Notes: generated by a model not told the origin, from the letters alone. A stretch of 64,000 nt of DNA from Vibrio ostreae (GCF_019226825.1 NZ_CP076643.1:1860001-1924000), one strand, 5' to 3'. Shown: positions 1 through 9,173, counted from the stretch's first letter. Program-made: numbers and translations.

Positions 1-40
1 GCGCATCGCTTAGCCGATAAGCGTCTGAGAGCAGACAAAA

Positions 41-66
41 AAAGCCTTCTCATTGAGAAGGCTTTT
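41..66. terminator. Bidirectional intrinsic terminator after truC
   Basis: An 11-bp perfect stem (AAAGCCTTCTC paired with GAGAAGGCTTT) has a 3-nt loop and is flanked by A-runs on one side and T-runs on the other. It would therefore work in both directions. On the minus strand it lies about 70 bp beyond the truC stop. Confidence 0.8.
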
Positions 67-133
67 TACTAGGCAATGCTCGACGAAGTAATGCTTTACT
101 TGGCAATATTTGCCGCGCTGTTGCGGGCAGATG

Positions 134-877
134 CTATTTGGCCACTGTCTCGCACGGCTGAGGATTGTCCCAGCCAAAAGTGGCAAACAGACGCTGCCAG
201 GTGTGGTCAAACCCGGCACGCAGCACCAAAGGCTGCTTAGTATACGGGTGAATAAAACTCAGCTCGCTGGCATGCAGCATCAGACGATGGCTGTCATACA
301 CCTCGCGATACAGACGGTTATGCTTGCCATCACCATGCGTCGTATCACCGACAATCGGGTGGCGCAGGTGTGCCATATGGCGACGCAGCTGATGTTTACG
401 CCCGGTTTTCGGCTGCATTTCCATCAGACAGTAACGTGTGGTGGGAAATTGACCGGTTGAATGCGGCACTTCCACCTTGGCCAGCGGCTGATAGGCCGTC
501 ACGGCATCCTGAGCTTCTTTGTCCTGACGGGCAAACTTATCCGCAATCTTATCCAGCTCTTCTTTAAGCGGATAATCCAGCACATCAGCCTGCTCAATCC
601 AGCCACGTACAATCGCATGATACGTCTTTTGCATCTCATGCTGCGCGAACATCGGCATCATATTCGCGGCGATCTCACTCGACAGGGCAAACACCAACAC
701 ACCGGACGTCGGCCGGTCGAGACGATGGAGCGGAAACACATGCTGACCAATCTGATCACGCAGGGTCTGCATCACAAACTGAGTTTCGTGCTTATCAAGC
801 CAGGAGCGGTGCACCAGCATACCGGCTGGCTTGTTCACCGCCACCATGTACTCGTCCTGATAAATAATTTCCAGCAT
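134..877 (-). CDS. truC: tRNA pseudouridine(65) synthase TruC
   Basis: TruC isomerises U65 of tRNA to pseudouridine. The protein has the RluA-type catalytic motif HRLDRPTSG with the nucleophilic Asp near residue 54, and the downstream KTGRKHQLRRHMAHLRHPIVGD block of this family. Length is 247 aa, the family size. I place the start at the ATG whose first base is the last base of the yqcC stop (TAATG overlap) rather than three codons upstream, because this gives translational coupling and the expected N-terminus MLEIIYQDEY. The yqcC-truC pair is also found in enterobacteria. Confidence 0.93.
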   Translation of the reverse strand: MLEIIYQDEYMVAVNKPAGMLVHRSWLDKHETQFVMQTLRDQIGQHVFPLHRLDRPTSGVLVFALSSEIAANMMPMFAQHEMQKTYHAIVRGWIEQADVLDYPLKEELDKIADKFARQDKEAQDAVTAYQPLAKVEVPHSTGQFPTTRYCLMEMQPKTGRKHQLRRHMAHLRHPIVGDTTHGDGKHNRLYREVYDSHRLMLHASELSFIHPYTKQPLVLRAGFDHTWQRLFATFGWDNPQPCETVAK

Positions 878-1188
878 TAGCGGCATGCCTCATCAATCTG
901 GTAAAGAATCGTCATTACAGGGCCGAACTGTGTCTGTTCCAGCCAGACCTGCTCAAAATAAGGCGTGATGGCAAAACCACGCGGCAGCGATTGCCCGGAT
1001 GCGATCATCTGCTGCAAACGCGGCACAAAGATCCACTGTAGCCATTCGTGCGGCGCCAGGCTATCCAGCGCAAACGGTTGGCTGCTCTGCAGTGCCATCT
1101 CGTCTGGCGCCTGGCTCTGCCATACACCGCATGCTCTGAGTTCGGCTTCCAGCTGCTGCAATAAGGAAAAAAGTGTCGGAGCGGTCAT
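877..1188 (-). CDS. yqcC: YqcC family protein (DUF446)
   Basis: A small 103-aa protein with the YqcC/DUF446 pattern: an N-terminal helix (LFSLLQQLEAELRA) and the core EWLQWIFVPRLQQMI. The molecular function is unknown. It is the first gene of a two-gene unit whose stop overlaps the truC start by one base. An in-frame GTG four codons upstream is an alternative start; no good Shine-Dalgarno separates the two. In E. coli yqcC is next to truC on one side and csrB on the other, which matches this window. Confidence 0.85.
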   Translation of the reverse strand: MTAPTLFSLLQQLEAELRACGVWQSQAPDEMALQSSQPFALDSLAPHEWLQWIFVPRLQQMIASGQSLPRGFAITPYFEQVWLEQTQFGPVMTILYQIDEACR

Positions 1189-1268
1189 TAATCTATACAC
1201 TCTGGCCTTGAATTAGCCGCGAATGATACCATCTATTCAACACAGAAAGTTAGGACCAATTTGATCCC

Positions 1269-2306
1269 ATGCAATCCATTCATACTCTGAGCGAACTGCT
1301 CAACAACAGTGGCTGCCAGTACCAGGTATTTGACCTGGGTCGTCGCATTCAGCCCATCGATAACGCGCAATTTGCCCAAGTCGAAAAAGGCGCGCAGCCG
1401 TACCCTTTTCCGCTGCAGCGTAAAGCTCATCTGGCGATTGCCTACTGGAACGAGAGTCAGCAACCCTGGATCTGGTTTCTGAAGTTCAGCCTCGACGAGC
1501 GCGGCCTGTTGGCCCAGGCCGATATCGGCCAGTTTATCAAGTATGTGATTGAAGCTATGGGCACACGCCTGAATCAGGAACTGAGCGAAGAGCAGCAACA
1601 GAAACTGGCCAATAACCCTTACACCTTCAAACCATCCGATGACAAAATGGCGGTGTTCCACAGCCAGATCCGTGCCCGCCTTAATCTGTCGTGCAGCCAG
1701 TATTACGAACATGCCCAGCATTATTTCGATGGTGGCCTGGGTTGGGATAACTGGCAGACCGTCGGCCTGCAGGGGATTACCGATATCTGTGCCCGCCTTG
1801 GCAAACAACAAAACGGGGTGCTAGTGCGTAAAGCCATCGCCCATCTGCCAGCGCAACCGCTGTATGCTCTGCTTGGGGCGCTGGAACACACGGCTCTGCC
1901 GGATAAACTGGCCCAGCGCCTGGTTGAATTTGCCGACAGTGAAATCCACAGCCAGGATCCGGATTTGTTCCTGCTGTCAGCGTTAGTACGTGCCTTGTCC
2001 GGCGCTCCGGCTGAGCACCAGGTCACGGTAATCGATGCGATTCTTGCCAGTGCGCGTTTAAGCCATCAGGAAATATTGATTGCTATCGCCGGACGCAACT
2101 GGTCAATGTTGAACGACAGCGGCCGCGCGCAGCGCTTTTTAGTGCGCCTGGCTCAGACCGGTAACCAGACCCTGTTTAACCAGCTGTTTGCCGATCTGGT
2201 GATGCTGCCTGAACTGCGTATGGTGTTATTGCCATTGATCCACACCAGCCCGTCGCCGGAGCTGGCGGACGCGCTGCTTAAATTGCAGCAGTCAGCAAAA
2301 GGATAA
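1269..2306 (+). CDS. DUF3549 family protein
   Basis: A 345-aa protein of the DUF3549 family, typical of Vibrionaceae and relatives, with no known biochemical role. It has no signal peptide or membrane segment and is probably cytoplasmic. The first ~150 residues are mixed, with aromatic-rich motifs (YWNESQQPWIWFLKF). The C-terminal half is helical and repeat-like, resembling an alpha-solenoid. It begins about 80 bp from the divergent yqcC-truC unit and is followed within a few bases by a DUF3301 gene, so the two are probably co-transcribed. Confidence 0.8.
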   Translation: MQSIHTLSELLNNSGCQYQVFDLGRRIQPIDNAQFAQVEKGAQPYPFPLQRKAHLAIAYWNESQQPWIWFLKFSLDERGLLAQADIGQFIKYVIEAMGTRLNQELSEEQQQKLANNPYTFKPSDDKMAVFHSQIRARLNLSCSQYYEHAQHYFDGGLGWDNWQTVGLQGITDICARLGKQQNGVLVRKAIAHLPAQPLYALLGALEHTALPDKLAQRLVEFADSEIHSQDPDLFLLSALVRALSGAPAEHQVTVIDAILASARLSHQEILIAIAGRNWSMLNDSGRAQRFLVRLAQTGNQTLFNQLFADLVMLPELRMVLLPLIHTSPSPELADALLKLQQSAKG

Positions 2307-2310
2307 CGTG

Positions 2311-2613
2311 ATGATCGGTGACCTGCTCAGCATCTTGCTGTTTTGTCTGGCCTGTTTTGCGTTCTGGCAGCAGCGTCGCCAATCCGAAATCGCCAAGACT
2401 CGCATCAGCCGCAAGTGTGATGAACTGGAACTGCAGTTACTCAGTGTCTCGTTCGGCCAGCACAAATGGAAAACGCCAGACAATCGCTGGCGTTGGCATA
2501 CGGTGTATTATTTTGAATTTTCAGCCCTGGGTGATGATTGTTACCAGGGCCATCTGGTGATGCAGGGTTTCAGGCCGCAGGCATTCCACCTGCCGCCGCA
2601 CCGAATGCTATAA
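2311..2613 (+). CDS. DUF3301 domain membrane-anchored protein
   Basis: A 100-aa protein with one N-terminal membrane segment (residues ~3-20, DLLSILLFCLACFAFWQQ) and a short basic cytoplasmic region with RWRWHTVYYFEFS, the DUF3301 hallmark. It starts 4 bp after the DUF3549 stop (GTG at 2308 directly followed by ATG at 2311). Its 3' end overlaps the convergent acetyltransferase gene by 44 bp. The function is unknown; the DUF3549-DUF3301 pairing suggests a shared role. Confidence 0.8.
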   Translation: MIGDLLSILLFCLACFAFWQQRRQSEIAKTRISRKCDELELQLLSVSFGQHKWKTPDNRWRWHTVYYFEFSALGDDCYQGHLVMQGFRPQAFHLPPHRML

Positions 2614-3115
2614 AGTCGTGCTCTGCCCCTGAAGGCTCGGTCTGTTGCCATTCAAACGCATAGTAAGAGCCGAAGGCATCCTGGCGGGTAGCACTAAGCT
2701 GAAAGCCCAGTTTGTGTAAGATAGCGATGGCGGCATAATTGCTCAGACTGGTACGTGCCGTTACCGCCGTCAGATTAAGCCGTGCGCACGCCTTAGCAAA
2801 GAACGCCTGCAGAGCTTCGCTCGCCAGTCCCTGTCCCCAGTAGGCTTTATCAAAAATAAAACCCAGTTCTGCCCGGCCGTCTTCGGCCTGCACAAACACA
2901 TGGCCCATAAACTCACGGTTATAGTTATCGAGCACTGCCATCGCGTACAGACTGTCATCATGCAGCACACGTTTAAACTGCTCTCGGGCGGCAGAGACCG
3001 TTTGCGGACCGTTAAGTTGGGCGCGGTTTTTCGCACAGCAATTGAGGATGAGAAATTCAGACTCAAACGATTCTGTGTAAGGAATAACAAGCGTTCTGCG
3101 AGTTACTATCGTCAC
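2570..3115 (-). CDS. GNAT family N-acetyltransferase (RimJ/RimL-like)
   Basis: A 181-aa GNAT acetyltransferase. The acetyl-CoA-binding region is seen as AELGFIFDKAYWGQGLASEALQAFF, followed by NYAAIAILHKLGF near the C-terminus, the usual motif A/B layout of the RimJ/RimL group. Substrate unknown; this group acetylates protein N-termini or small amines. I choose the GTG at 3115 because AAGGA lies six bases upstream; the TTG two codons earlier would sit directly against that site. It converges on the DUF3301 gene with a 44-bp overlap. Confidence 0.8.
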   Translation of the reverse strand: MTIVTRRTLVIPYTESFESEFLILNCCAKNRAQLNGPQTVSAAREQFKRVLHDDSLYAMAVLDNYNREFMGHVFVQAEDGRAELGFIFDKAYWGQGLASEALQAFFAKACARLNLTAVTARTSLSNYAAIAILHKLGFQLSATRQDAFGSYYAFEWQQTEPSGAEHDFIAFGAAAGGMPAA

Positions 3116-3366
3116 GGACAATCCTTGTTAGCAGCAATTCCGAATAGACAAACCGATCCTTCTCCGCCACCAAGCGCATGCTCGCGGGCGGGAAAATCGA
3201 AAAAGAGAACCAAATAAGACGAAGTAATATTGATTTAGGTGGCGACCTTAGTTGTTTTAGAGCTGAGCCAATTTATGTTTTTGATTTTGTGCTCAATGAT
3301 TGATCGCGCCACGCGAATGTCATCGTCATCAGGATCAGACGACAGTGGTTGAAAAAATATTAAGAA

Positions 3367-3800
3367 AAGCCCCGACACACTAGGTATCGGGGCTTAAGTC
3401 TTACTCGCAGCATTCCGGCTACTGATGTTGCTCCATGCATCATCCATAATAGCGACAGAATCCTTCTGCCTTGTCCTCGCATCGCCGTCCTAGCGGTGTC
3501 CTTAAATCCTTTATGCTGATAATCCCATCAGCGCACTTCACTTGTTCCCTGAGCGGTGTCCTTGCCATCGTCTTGATGGTATTCCGACCTCGTCCCGAGG
3601 TGTCCTTCGCATTCCGTGCCAGTTTACTCCGTGTAAACTGTCGAATCCGTTCGAAGTCCTGTCTTCCGTGCTGGCGACTATCCGTCATCGCCAATTTCAT
3701 CCTGAAGCCACCGTCCAGTGGTGAATCCAAATCCGTGTCAGTTCCCTTCCGACAGGGTTCAATTTACCCCTTTGGACTTTTTGTGCAATGCCCGCAGAAC
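3367..3800 (-). ncRNA. csrB: CsrB-family small RNA (CsrA-sequestering)
   Basis: The minus strand has about 25 GGA triplets in 430 nt, many as AAGGA or AGGA in the loops or flanks of short hairpins. For example AAGGACACC recurs three times and CTAGGACGG sits between pairing arms. This is the signature of CsrB/RsmZ RNAs, which titrate the translational regulator CsrA. A G+C-rich terminator (AAGCCCCGA/TCGGGGCTT, 3367-3395) followed by T-rich sequence ends it, and a -10/-35 pair lies just upstream of 3800. No convincing protein is encoded. The position beside yqcC matches E. coli csrB. The exact 5' end is inferred. Confidence 0.85.
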
Positions 3801-3806
3801 GTTTTT

Positions 3807-3834
3807 TTTATACCAAAAACACCACAAACAACAA
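3807..3834 (-). promoter_or_regulatory. Putative csrB core promoter
   Basis: Reading the minus strand, TTGTTG (3829-3834) and TATAAA (3807-3812) are separated by 16 bp, predicting a start near 3800. It lies directly upstream of the GGA-rich RNA. Confidence 0.55.
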
Positions 3835-3911
3835 AACCAGTTTAATATCAACAATTTAAATCAATTACAGCGCATATTTCTCTGCTGAAAAATCCAATAT
3901 CCTACACTGTT

Positions 3912-3929
3912 TGTAAGCGATCTCGCACA
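3912..3929. promoter_or_regulatory. Putative VarA/GacA/UvrY activator site upstream of csrB
   Basis: TGTAAG-N6-CGCACA resembles the GacA/UvrY site TGTAAG-N6-CTTACA: the left half is perfect and the right half matches at four of six bases. It lies about 115-130 bp upstream of the predicted csrB start, as expected for an upstream activating sequence of the VarS/VarA-Csr cascade. Confidence 0.5.
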
Positions 3930-3998
3930 AGCCCCTCCCTCTTTTGCTCGTGGGGAATTCGCAGTATGATCGGGCTAACTCAAGCATAAGGACAAATC

Positions 3999-4289
3999 AT
4001 GCTCACAAAAGATGTATCACAGGAGCTGGAAGCTATTCTGACCAGCCTGCAGCAAGAAGGAAAAGAGCCCACTGTCGCTCTGGTTAAATCCCGTCTCTCC
4101 ACCCCGGTTCCTATGCCGGCGCTGATCACTACCATAAAAAGCTGGAAGAGTGCCAACCGGGTACCGAAAGTCGAAGTGGCCGCACCGGTCGCGAGCGAAA
4201 CGGATCGTATCACGCAGCTTGAGCAGCAAGTCGCCGACCTGACCTCGCGCCTGCAGGCCCTGGAGCAGAAGCTGGCGGGTGAAGAATGA
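3999..4289 (+). CDS. Hypothetical protein with C-terminal coiled coil
   Basis: A 96-aa protein of unknown function. Residues 1-60 form a predicted helical domain ([20 protein letters not shown], then [11 protein letters not shown]), reminiscent of the N-terminal DNA-binding part of KfrA-like proteins. Residues ~68-94 are a clear heptad coiled coil ([20 protein letters not shown]), so it is probably a dimer. The start has a good ribosome site (AAGGAC, seven bases upstream). Its TGA overlaps the yaiI ATG, implying coupled expression. Confidence 0.75.
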   Translation: MLTKDVSQELEAILTSLQQEGKEPTVALVKSRLSTPVPMPALITTIKSWKSANRVPKVEVAAPVASETDRITQLEQQVADLTSRLQALEQKLAGEE

Positions 4290-4738
4290 TGAAACTATGG
4301 GTGGATGCGGACGCCTGTCCGAAAGTGATTCGTGAAACCCTGTTTCGCGCCGCGGAACGCACTGGCATTGAATGTACTTTTGTCGCCAACCACCAAATTC
4401 CGCTGCCCAAGCGCGACAATATCCGCAGCCTGCAGGTCGCCAGTGGTTTCGATGTCGCCGACAACGAAATCGTGCAAAGAGTCGAGAGCGGCGATCTGGT
4501 GATTACCGCCGATATTCCGCTCGCCGATGAAGTGATCAGCAAAGGTGGCCAGGCACTGAGTCCGCGTGGCGAGTTGTACACCCTGGAAACCATCAAAGCA
4601 CGCCTCAATATCCGTGACTTTATGGATACCATGCGCGCCAGCGGTATTCAGACCGGCGGCCCGGCCGCTCTTTCCCAGACTGAGCGACGTGAATTTGCCA
4701 ATCATCTGGACCGCATTCTCGCCAAAGCCAAGCGCTGA
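4289..4738 (+). CDS. yaiI: YaiI/YqxD family protein (UPF0178)
   Basis: A 149-aa UPF0178 protein with the family-defining N-terminus [22 protein letters not shown] and the conserved [12 protein letters not shown] and PRGELY motifs. The DxDxCP pattern and acidic pockets resemble PIN/NYN-like nuclease folds, but no activity is established. The start overlaps the upstream stop (TGATG). A strong terminator follows at 4761. Confidence 0.9.
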   Translation: MKLWVDADACPKVIRETLFRAAERTGIECTFVANHQIPLPKRDNIRSLQVASGFDVADNEIVQRVESGDLVITADIPLADEVISKGGQALSPRGELYTLETIKARLNIRDFMDTMRASGIQTGGPAALSQTERREFANHLDRILAKAKR

Positions 4739-4760
4739 TCGAAACGCGGTTCCCGGCAGC

Positions 4761-4789
4761 AAAAAACCTGCGTCTGTCGCAGGTTTTTT
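4761..4789 (+). terminator. Intrinsic terminator after yaiI
   Basis: Stem AAAAAACCTGCG / CGCAGGTTTTTT with a short loop, beginning about 20 bp beyond the yaiI stop. Confidence 0.85.
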
Positions 4790-4855
4790 AGTGAGCGCTC
4801 AACACCGCCCGGAGTAAGCAGCGGTTGTCAGCGCTGATCAGTCCGCCTTTGTCTG

Positions 4856-4981
4856 CTAGCGCTGCACCGCTTTAAATCTCGGATTGGTTTTACAAATCAC
4901 ATACAGGCGTCCGCGACGTTTAACGATCTGGCAGTCCGGGTGACGTTGTTTGGCGCTTTTCAGCGAGCTGAGCACTTTCAT
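4856..4981 (-). CDS. rpmJ2: Zinc-independent ribosomal protein bL36 paralogue
   Basis: A 41-aa gene. It reads [11 protein letters not shown], then [20 protein letters not shown], then PRFKAVQR: the bL36 fold with KIVKR-type core and VIC motif. Standard bL36 binds Zn through three Cys and one His. Here the first Cys and the final His positions are occupied by other residues, so it is the zinc-free ('C-') form (YkgO type). Such paralogues replace the zinc form under zinc starvation. A perfect Zur-type palindrome about 100 bp upstream supports this. Confidence 0.92.
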   Translation of the reverse strand: MKVLSSLKSAKQRHPDCQIVKRRGRLYVICKTNPRFKAVQR

Positions 4982-5082
4982 CGATAATTCCTGTTCGTTA
5001 CTGCACGGTTCTTAATGGCTGTATCAGCATTCATCACCGGGCAGAGGTTGATTAAATGAATCTGAATCAATAACAACAATTG

Positions 5083-5098
5083 TTATGTTATAACATAA
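5083..5098. promoter_or_regulatory. Putative Zur operator
   Basis: TTATGTTATAACATAA is a perfect 16-bp palindrome close to the gammaproteobacterial Zur consensus (core TGTTATAnTATAACA-like). It lies upstream of rpmJ2, a known type of Zur target. It also lies between rpmJ2 and divergent trmO, but the zinc link points to rpmJ2. Confidence 0.7.
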
Positions 5099-5255
5099 AC
5101 AAATAATAATCCGATTGCGCCGCTTTGCAAGTACTATTGCATCCAACCACGATAAATGACGCGATTGAGCGCAGATGACTGAGCGCGCGCCCGACAGCGC
5201 TTTGTCGGCCAAAATGTGTTATTTTGCCGCCATGTTCTCTACTTTGACTCCTGCC

Positions 5256-5951
5256 ATGCATTCGATTGAACCGATAGCGATTATAGAAAGCCCGTATAAA
5301 GAGAAGTTTGCCGTTCCACGTCAGCCACGCCTGGTGCCCAGCGCCACTGCACGTGCCCGCTTAACTGGTGAGATTAACTGCCAGGAAGCGGTACGCGGCA
5401 TCGAGCAGTTCAGCCATTTATGGCTGCTGTTTCTGTTTGACCAGAATCTGGCAGCTGGCTGGAAGCCGACCGTACGCCCGCCGCGCCTTGGCGGCAATGA
5501 GCGGATTGGCGTGCTGGCCTCACGTTCCACCTTCCGCCCCAACGGCATTGGTATGTCGGCGGTCGAACTGCGCGGCGTCAGCAAACAGGACGAGCAGATC
5601 TATCTCGATCTCGGCAGTGTCGATCTGGTCGATGGCACCCCGATCATCGACATCAAACCCTACATCCCCTACTCGGATGCGATCAGCGATGCTACCGGCG
5701 GTTATGCCGATGCTGAACCTGAACGAGCCGAAGTACAGTTTGCGCCCGCTGCCGCTGCCTGCCTGGTTGGCCTGCCCGACGCCACAAGCAAACAGGCCGT
5801 GATCGAAGAAGTGCTGAGCCAGGATCCACGTCCGGCGTACAAGAAAAACAAGCCAGACAACAAAGAGTACGCGGTGAATTTGTACGATATGAACGTAAAA
5901 TTCATCGTCAATGACAACTTAGTGACCGTCACCGCAATAGAACGCTTTTGA
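5256..5951 (+). CDS. trmO: tRNA (N6-threonylcarbamoyladenosine37-N6)-methyltransferase TrmO
   Basis: TrmO (TsaA/YaeB) methylates t6A37 of tRNAs such as tRNA-Thr using S-adenosylmethionine. Diagnostic motifs are SPYKEKFAVPRQPRLVPSA at the N-terminus, RLGGNERIGVLASRSTFRPNGIG in the middle, and the DVKPYIPYSD-like block (DIKPYIPYSDAI). From the chosen ATG it is 231 aa, the normal size, with an N-terminus equivalent to E. coli YaeB. Longer in-frame starts (5175, 5232) exist, but none has a clear ribosome site. It lies just upstream of proS. Confidence 0.88.
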   Translation: MHSIEPIAIIESPYKEKFAVPRQPRLVPSATARARLTGEINCQEAVRGIEQFSHLWLLFLFDQNLAAGWKPTVRPPRLGGNERIGVLASRSTFRPNGIGMSAVELRGVSKQDEQIYLDLGSVDLVDGTPIIDIKPYIPYSDAISDATGGYADAEPERAEVQFAPAAAACLVGLPDATSKQAVIEEVLSQDPRPAYKKNKPDNKEYAVNLYDMNVKFIVNDNLVTVTAIERF

Positions 5952-6092
5952 CGAGAGCATTTGGCTGATATTATTAGCGGCTAAATAAATTTATCACCGG
6001 TCAGCACTTACCAATACTGCGCCAGCGATAGCGGCAGCAGAGTGAATGACACGAGCGGTGATCCCATCAACTTTTGATAAACGGATACATAA

Positions 6093-7808
6093 ATGCGTAC
6101 CAGTAAATATCTTCTTTCTACGCTGAAGGAGACTCCAAACGACGCAGAAGTTGTGAGCCACCAGCTCATGCTACGTGCGGGCATGATCCGTAAGCTAGCT
6201 TCAGGTCTGTACACCTGGCTACCTACCGGTCTGCGCGTAATGCGTAAAGTAGAAAACATCGTTCGTCAAGAAATCGATAATGCAGGTGCAATCGAAACTT
6301 TGATGCCCGTTGTTCAGCCGTTTGAACTTTGGGAAGAGACAGGACGCAGCGAAAAAATGGGTCCTGAGCTACTGCGCTTTACTGACCGACACGAGCGTCC
6401 GTTTGTCCTGAGCCCGACTGCAGAAGAAGTGATCACCAGTCTGGTGCGTAACGAAGTCAACTCTTACAAGCAACTGCCACTCAACCTGTATCAGATCCAG
6501 ACTAAATTCCGTGACGAACGTCGCCCGCGTTTTGGTGTCATGCGTGCACGTGAGTTTTCGATGATGGACGCGTACAGCTTCGACATCGACAAAGACGGCC
6601 TGCAAAAAACGTACGATGCCATGCACGATGCGTACTGCAAAGCATTTGACCGTATGGGCCTGGACTACCGTCCTGTGCTGGCAGACAGTGGTGCTATCGG
6701 TGGTAACGGCTCTCAAGAGTTCCACGTACTGGCAGAAAGCGGCGAAGACCTGATTGCGTTCTCAACCGAATCTGACTACGCAGCGAACCTGGAAAAAGCT
6801 GAAGCGCTGGCGCCTGCGGATGCGGCGGATGCACCCACTTTGGAAATGACTCTGGTTGACACCCCGAACGCAAAAACCATCGCGGAGCTGGTGAACCAGC
6901 ACGGTCTGCCAATCGAAAAAACCATCAAGACGCTGTTCTTCAAAGCATCCGATGTTGTTGATGCGCCAATCGTTGCCCTTCTGGTTCGTGGTGACCATGA
7001 GCTGAACGAAATCAAAGCGGAAAATCTGCCAGAAGTGGCTGCGCCGCTGGAAATGGCGACCGAAGAAGAGATCCGTGCCCTGGTTGGCGCAGGTCCTGGC
7101 TCACTGGGTCCGGTTGGCCTGAAACTGCCATGCATCGTTGACCGCAGCGTGGCTGTGATGAGTGACTTCGCCGGTGGTGCCAACATCGACGGTAAACACT
7201 ACTTCGGTATTAACTGGGGTCGTGACGTAGAACTGGGTCGTGTAGAAGACCTGCGTAACGTGGTAGAAGGTGATCCAAGCCCATGTGGTAAGGGGACCAT
7301 CCAGCTGAAACGCGGTATCGAAGTAGGTCACATCTTCCAGCTTGGCACCAACTATTCAGAGAAAATGAACTGTAACGTGCTGGGTCCTGACGGCAAAGCT
7401 GTGACTCTGGAAATGGGCTGTTACGGTATCGGTGTATCACGTGTGGTCGCTGCAGCTATCGAGCAGAACAACGACAAATACGGCATCATCTGGCCGGATG
7501 CGATTGCGCCATTCCAGGTTGCTATCGTGCCAATGAACATGCACAAGTCTGAGCGTGTTCAGGAAGCGGCTGAGAAACTGTACGCTGAGCTGACTGCAGC
7601 TGGCATTGAAGTATTGTTTGATGACCGTAAAGAGCGTCCGGGCGTGATGTTCTCTGATATGGAACTGATCGGCATACCACACACAGTGATCATCGGCGAT
7701 CGCAGCATGGACGAAGGCAACTTCGAATACAAAAATCGTCGCAGCGGTGAGAAATCTCCGGTTGCGATGGAACAAATCATCGAGCACATCAAAGCGAAAC
7801 TGGCCTAA
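6093..7808 (+). CDS. proS: Prolyl-tRNA synthetase (bacterial type, with editing domain)
   Basis: ProS charges tRNA-Pro with proline. At 571 aa it is the bacterial ProS with an inserted editing domain. Class II motif 2 is seen as [20 protein letters not shown] and motif 3 as [17 protein letters not shown]. Between them, about residues 225-390, lies the YbaK-like INS editing domain that hydrolyses Ala-tRNA-Pro ([16 protein letters not shown]). The C-terminal anticodon-binding domain begins with [12 protein letters not shown]. An essential cytoplasmic enzyme, followed directly by a terminator at 7843. Confidence 0.97.
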   Translation: MRTSKYLLSTLKETPNDAEVVSHQLMLRAGMIRKLASGLYTWLPTGLRVMRKVENIVRQEIDNAGAIETLMPVVQPFELWEETGRSEKMGPELLRFTDRHERPFVLSPTAEEVITSLVRNEVNSYKQLPLNLYQIQTKFRDERRPRFGVMRAREFSMMDAYSFDIDKDGLQKTYDAMHDAYCKAFDRMGLDYRPVLADSGAIGGNGSQEFHVLAESGEDLIAFSTESDYAANLEKAEALAPADAADAPTLEMTLVDTPNAKTIAELVNQHGLPIEKTIKTLFFKASDVVDAPIVALLVRGDHELNEIKAENLPEVAAPLEMATEEEIRALVGAGPGSLGPVGLKLPCIVDRSVAVMSDFAGGANIDGKHYFGINWGRDVELGRVEDLRNVVEGDPSPCGKGTIQLKRGIEVGHIFQLGTNYSEKMNCNVLGPDGKAVTLEMGCYGIGVSRVVAAAIEQNNDKYGIIWPDAIAPFQVAIVPMNMHKSERVQEAAEKLYAELTAAGIEVLFDDRKERPGVMFSDMELIGIPHTVIIGDRSMDEGNFEYKNRRSGEKSPVAMEQIIEHIKAKLA

Positions 7809-7842
7809 CACCAGACGGTTGATGGCAACATCGATGACGGAA

Positions 7843-7868
7843 AAGCTGCCTGTGGGCAGCTTTTTTTT
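7843..7868 (+). terminator. Intrinsic terminator after proS
   Basis: Stem AAGCTGCC / GGGCAGCTT with an eight-T run, about 35 bp after the proS stop. Confidence 0.85.
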
Positions 7869-7962
7869 ATGCCCATTAATCTGCCATTCATCTTGCCTGT
7901 CTTACACTAATCCGCAATCTGGTGAGTTAATGCCAGCCCTGAGACAAGCAAGGAGAACAGGA

Positions 7963-8610
7963 ATGGATCTGAAATCACTACTTAATCAGGCACTCAATTC
8001 TGATCTGGTGCGCAAAGGCACACAGCAGGCTAAAGCCGCGACGCAAAATAAAAGCCAGCTCGCCACCTTTGGTGCTGGTGCACTCGGCGGCGGTCTGCTT
8101 GGTGTACTGATGGGCTCGAAAAAGAGCAAGAAGATGGGTAAAACTGCGCTCAAAGTCGGTGGGGCGGCCGCACTCGGAGCCCTGGCCTATAAAGTGTATA
8201 ACGACTGGCAGGCCAATCAGCCCGCTTCCGCTCCGCCGGCAGACAGTTTCGATGAAAACAACCCGCGCCATGAGCTCTTGATCGTCAAAGCCATGATTGC
8301 GGCCGCCAAAGCCGACGGGCATGTTGATAACGCCGAAATGGACAAGATCAACCAGGCCGTCACTGAACTCGGCGCCGATGCCGGTGTGGCGCAGCTGATT
8401 GATCAAGAGCTGAAAAAACCGCTCGATCCGGCCGAAATCGCTCTGCTGGCCCAGACACCGGCCCAGGCCTCCGAGATCTACCTTGCCTCTCTGCTAGTGG
8501 CCGATGAACAGAATTTTATGGAAAAAGCCTATCTGGATGAGCTGGCCAAACAGCTGCGCCTTGACGACGAACTGGTCGCACGCCTGAATCAGCAGGTCAG
8601 TGGTGAATAA
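7963..8610 (+). CDS. DUF533/TerB-like inner membrane-associated protein
   Basis: A 215-aa protein of the DUF533 (YebE) family with a TerB-like C-terminal domain. A glycine/alanine-rich hydrophobic stretch near residues 30-75 ([17 protein letters not shown], then [19 protein letters not shown]) could associate with membrane. The C-terminal ~120 residues carry the TerB-like acidic pattern [19 protein letters not shown]. The function is unknown; TerB-like domains bind metal ions. The start at 7963 follows AGGAGAACAGGA; a longer in-frame extension into the proS region is an artefact. Confidence 0.82.
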   Translation: MDLKSLLNQALNSDLVRKGTQQAKAATQNKSQLATFGAGALGGGLLGVLMGSKKSKKMGKTALKVGGAAALGALAYKVYNDWQANQPASAPPADSFDENNPRHELLIVKAMIAAAKADGHVDNAEMDKINQAVTELGADAGVAQLIDQELKKPLDPAEIALLAQTPAQASEIYLASLLVADEQNFMEKAYLDELAKQLRLDDELVARLNQQVSGE

Positions 8611-8714
8611 ACCACCACTTTCACCTAAGCCTTGCGCCAGAACAAACCTCAGGTTTTGTCTTCATACCCGGCTCTGTGTATATTGAGAACAGATACCATT
8701 TAGAGGGCAAAACC

Positions 8715-8918
8715 ATGCAAGTGTATACCTGTTGTGACCTGGTGCGAGAGCTCTATGCCCAGATTGGCAGTGGCGATCAGGCTTATGTGCCAAAAGCCAT
8801 TTCCTGCGCGGTACGGGCGTTGAACGACGTGGCGGCAGATACCTCCCTGCCACTGGCAACGCGCGAGAACGCGGCCTTTGCAGCGGCGAACTTACTGATT
8901 TCAGACTTTGAGGACTAA
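8715..8918 (+). CDS. yaeP: YaeP family protein (UPF0253)
   Basis: A 67-aa UPF0253 protein. The pattern [22 protein letters not shown], then [17 protein letters not shown], matches E. coli YaeP. Function unknown. The ATG at 8715 follows AGAGGG; an upstream in-frame start would add a non-conserved tail. It is followed one base later by the DUF4250 start, so the two form a unit. Confidence 0.85.
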   Translation: MQVYTCCDLVRELYAQIGSGDQAYVPKAISCAVRALNDVAADTSLPLATRENAAFAAANLLISDFED

Positions 8919-8919
8919 C

Positions 8920-9111
8920 ATGAACCTGGCCAATTTCGAAACCATGGATCCTGTCATGCTGATGAGCATTGTCAACATGAAACTGCGCGATGATTTCTCC
9001 GGCGATCTGGACCAACTGGTGGCGTATTTTGATATCGATCGCGCGGCGCTGGAAGCTCGTCTGGCAAGCGCCGGCTTTGATTACCTGCCTGAAGCGGGCC
9101 AGTTCCGTTAA
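8920..9111 (+). CDS. DUF4250 family protein
   Basis: A 63-aa protein beginning MNLANFETMDPVMLMSIVNMKLRDD, the DUF4250 signature (xMDPxMLxSIVNxKLRD). Function unknown; it is predicted helical and soluble. It starts one base after the yaeP stop with GAGGAC as ribosome site inside the end of yaeP. An intrinsic terminator closes the unit at 9148. Confidence 0.82.
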   Translation: MNLANFETMDPVMLMSIVNMKLRDDFSGDLDQLVAYFDIDRAALEARLASAGFDYLPEAGQFR

Positions 9112-9147
9112 CAACAGCGCTTTATCAACCACCCGACACTCACAATC

Positions 9148-9173
9148 AGCGGCCGGCCACGGCCGCTTTTTTA
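9148..9173 (+). terminator. Intrinsic terminator after yaeP-DUF4250
   Basis: Stem AGCGGCCG / CGGCCGCT with a four-base loop, then a T-run. Confidence 0.85.

Noticed and set aside
3440..3845. Overlapping 96-124-codon open frames in the csrB region
   Set aside because: They lie across the GGA-rich structured RNA, lack ribosome sites and have no protein pattern; the sRNA explains the sequence.
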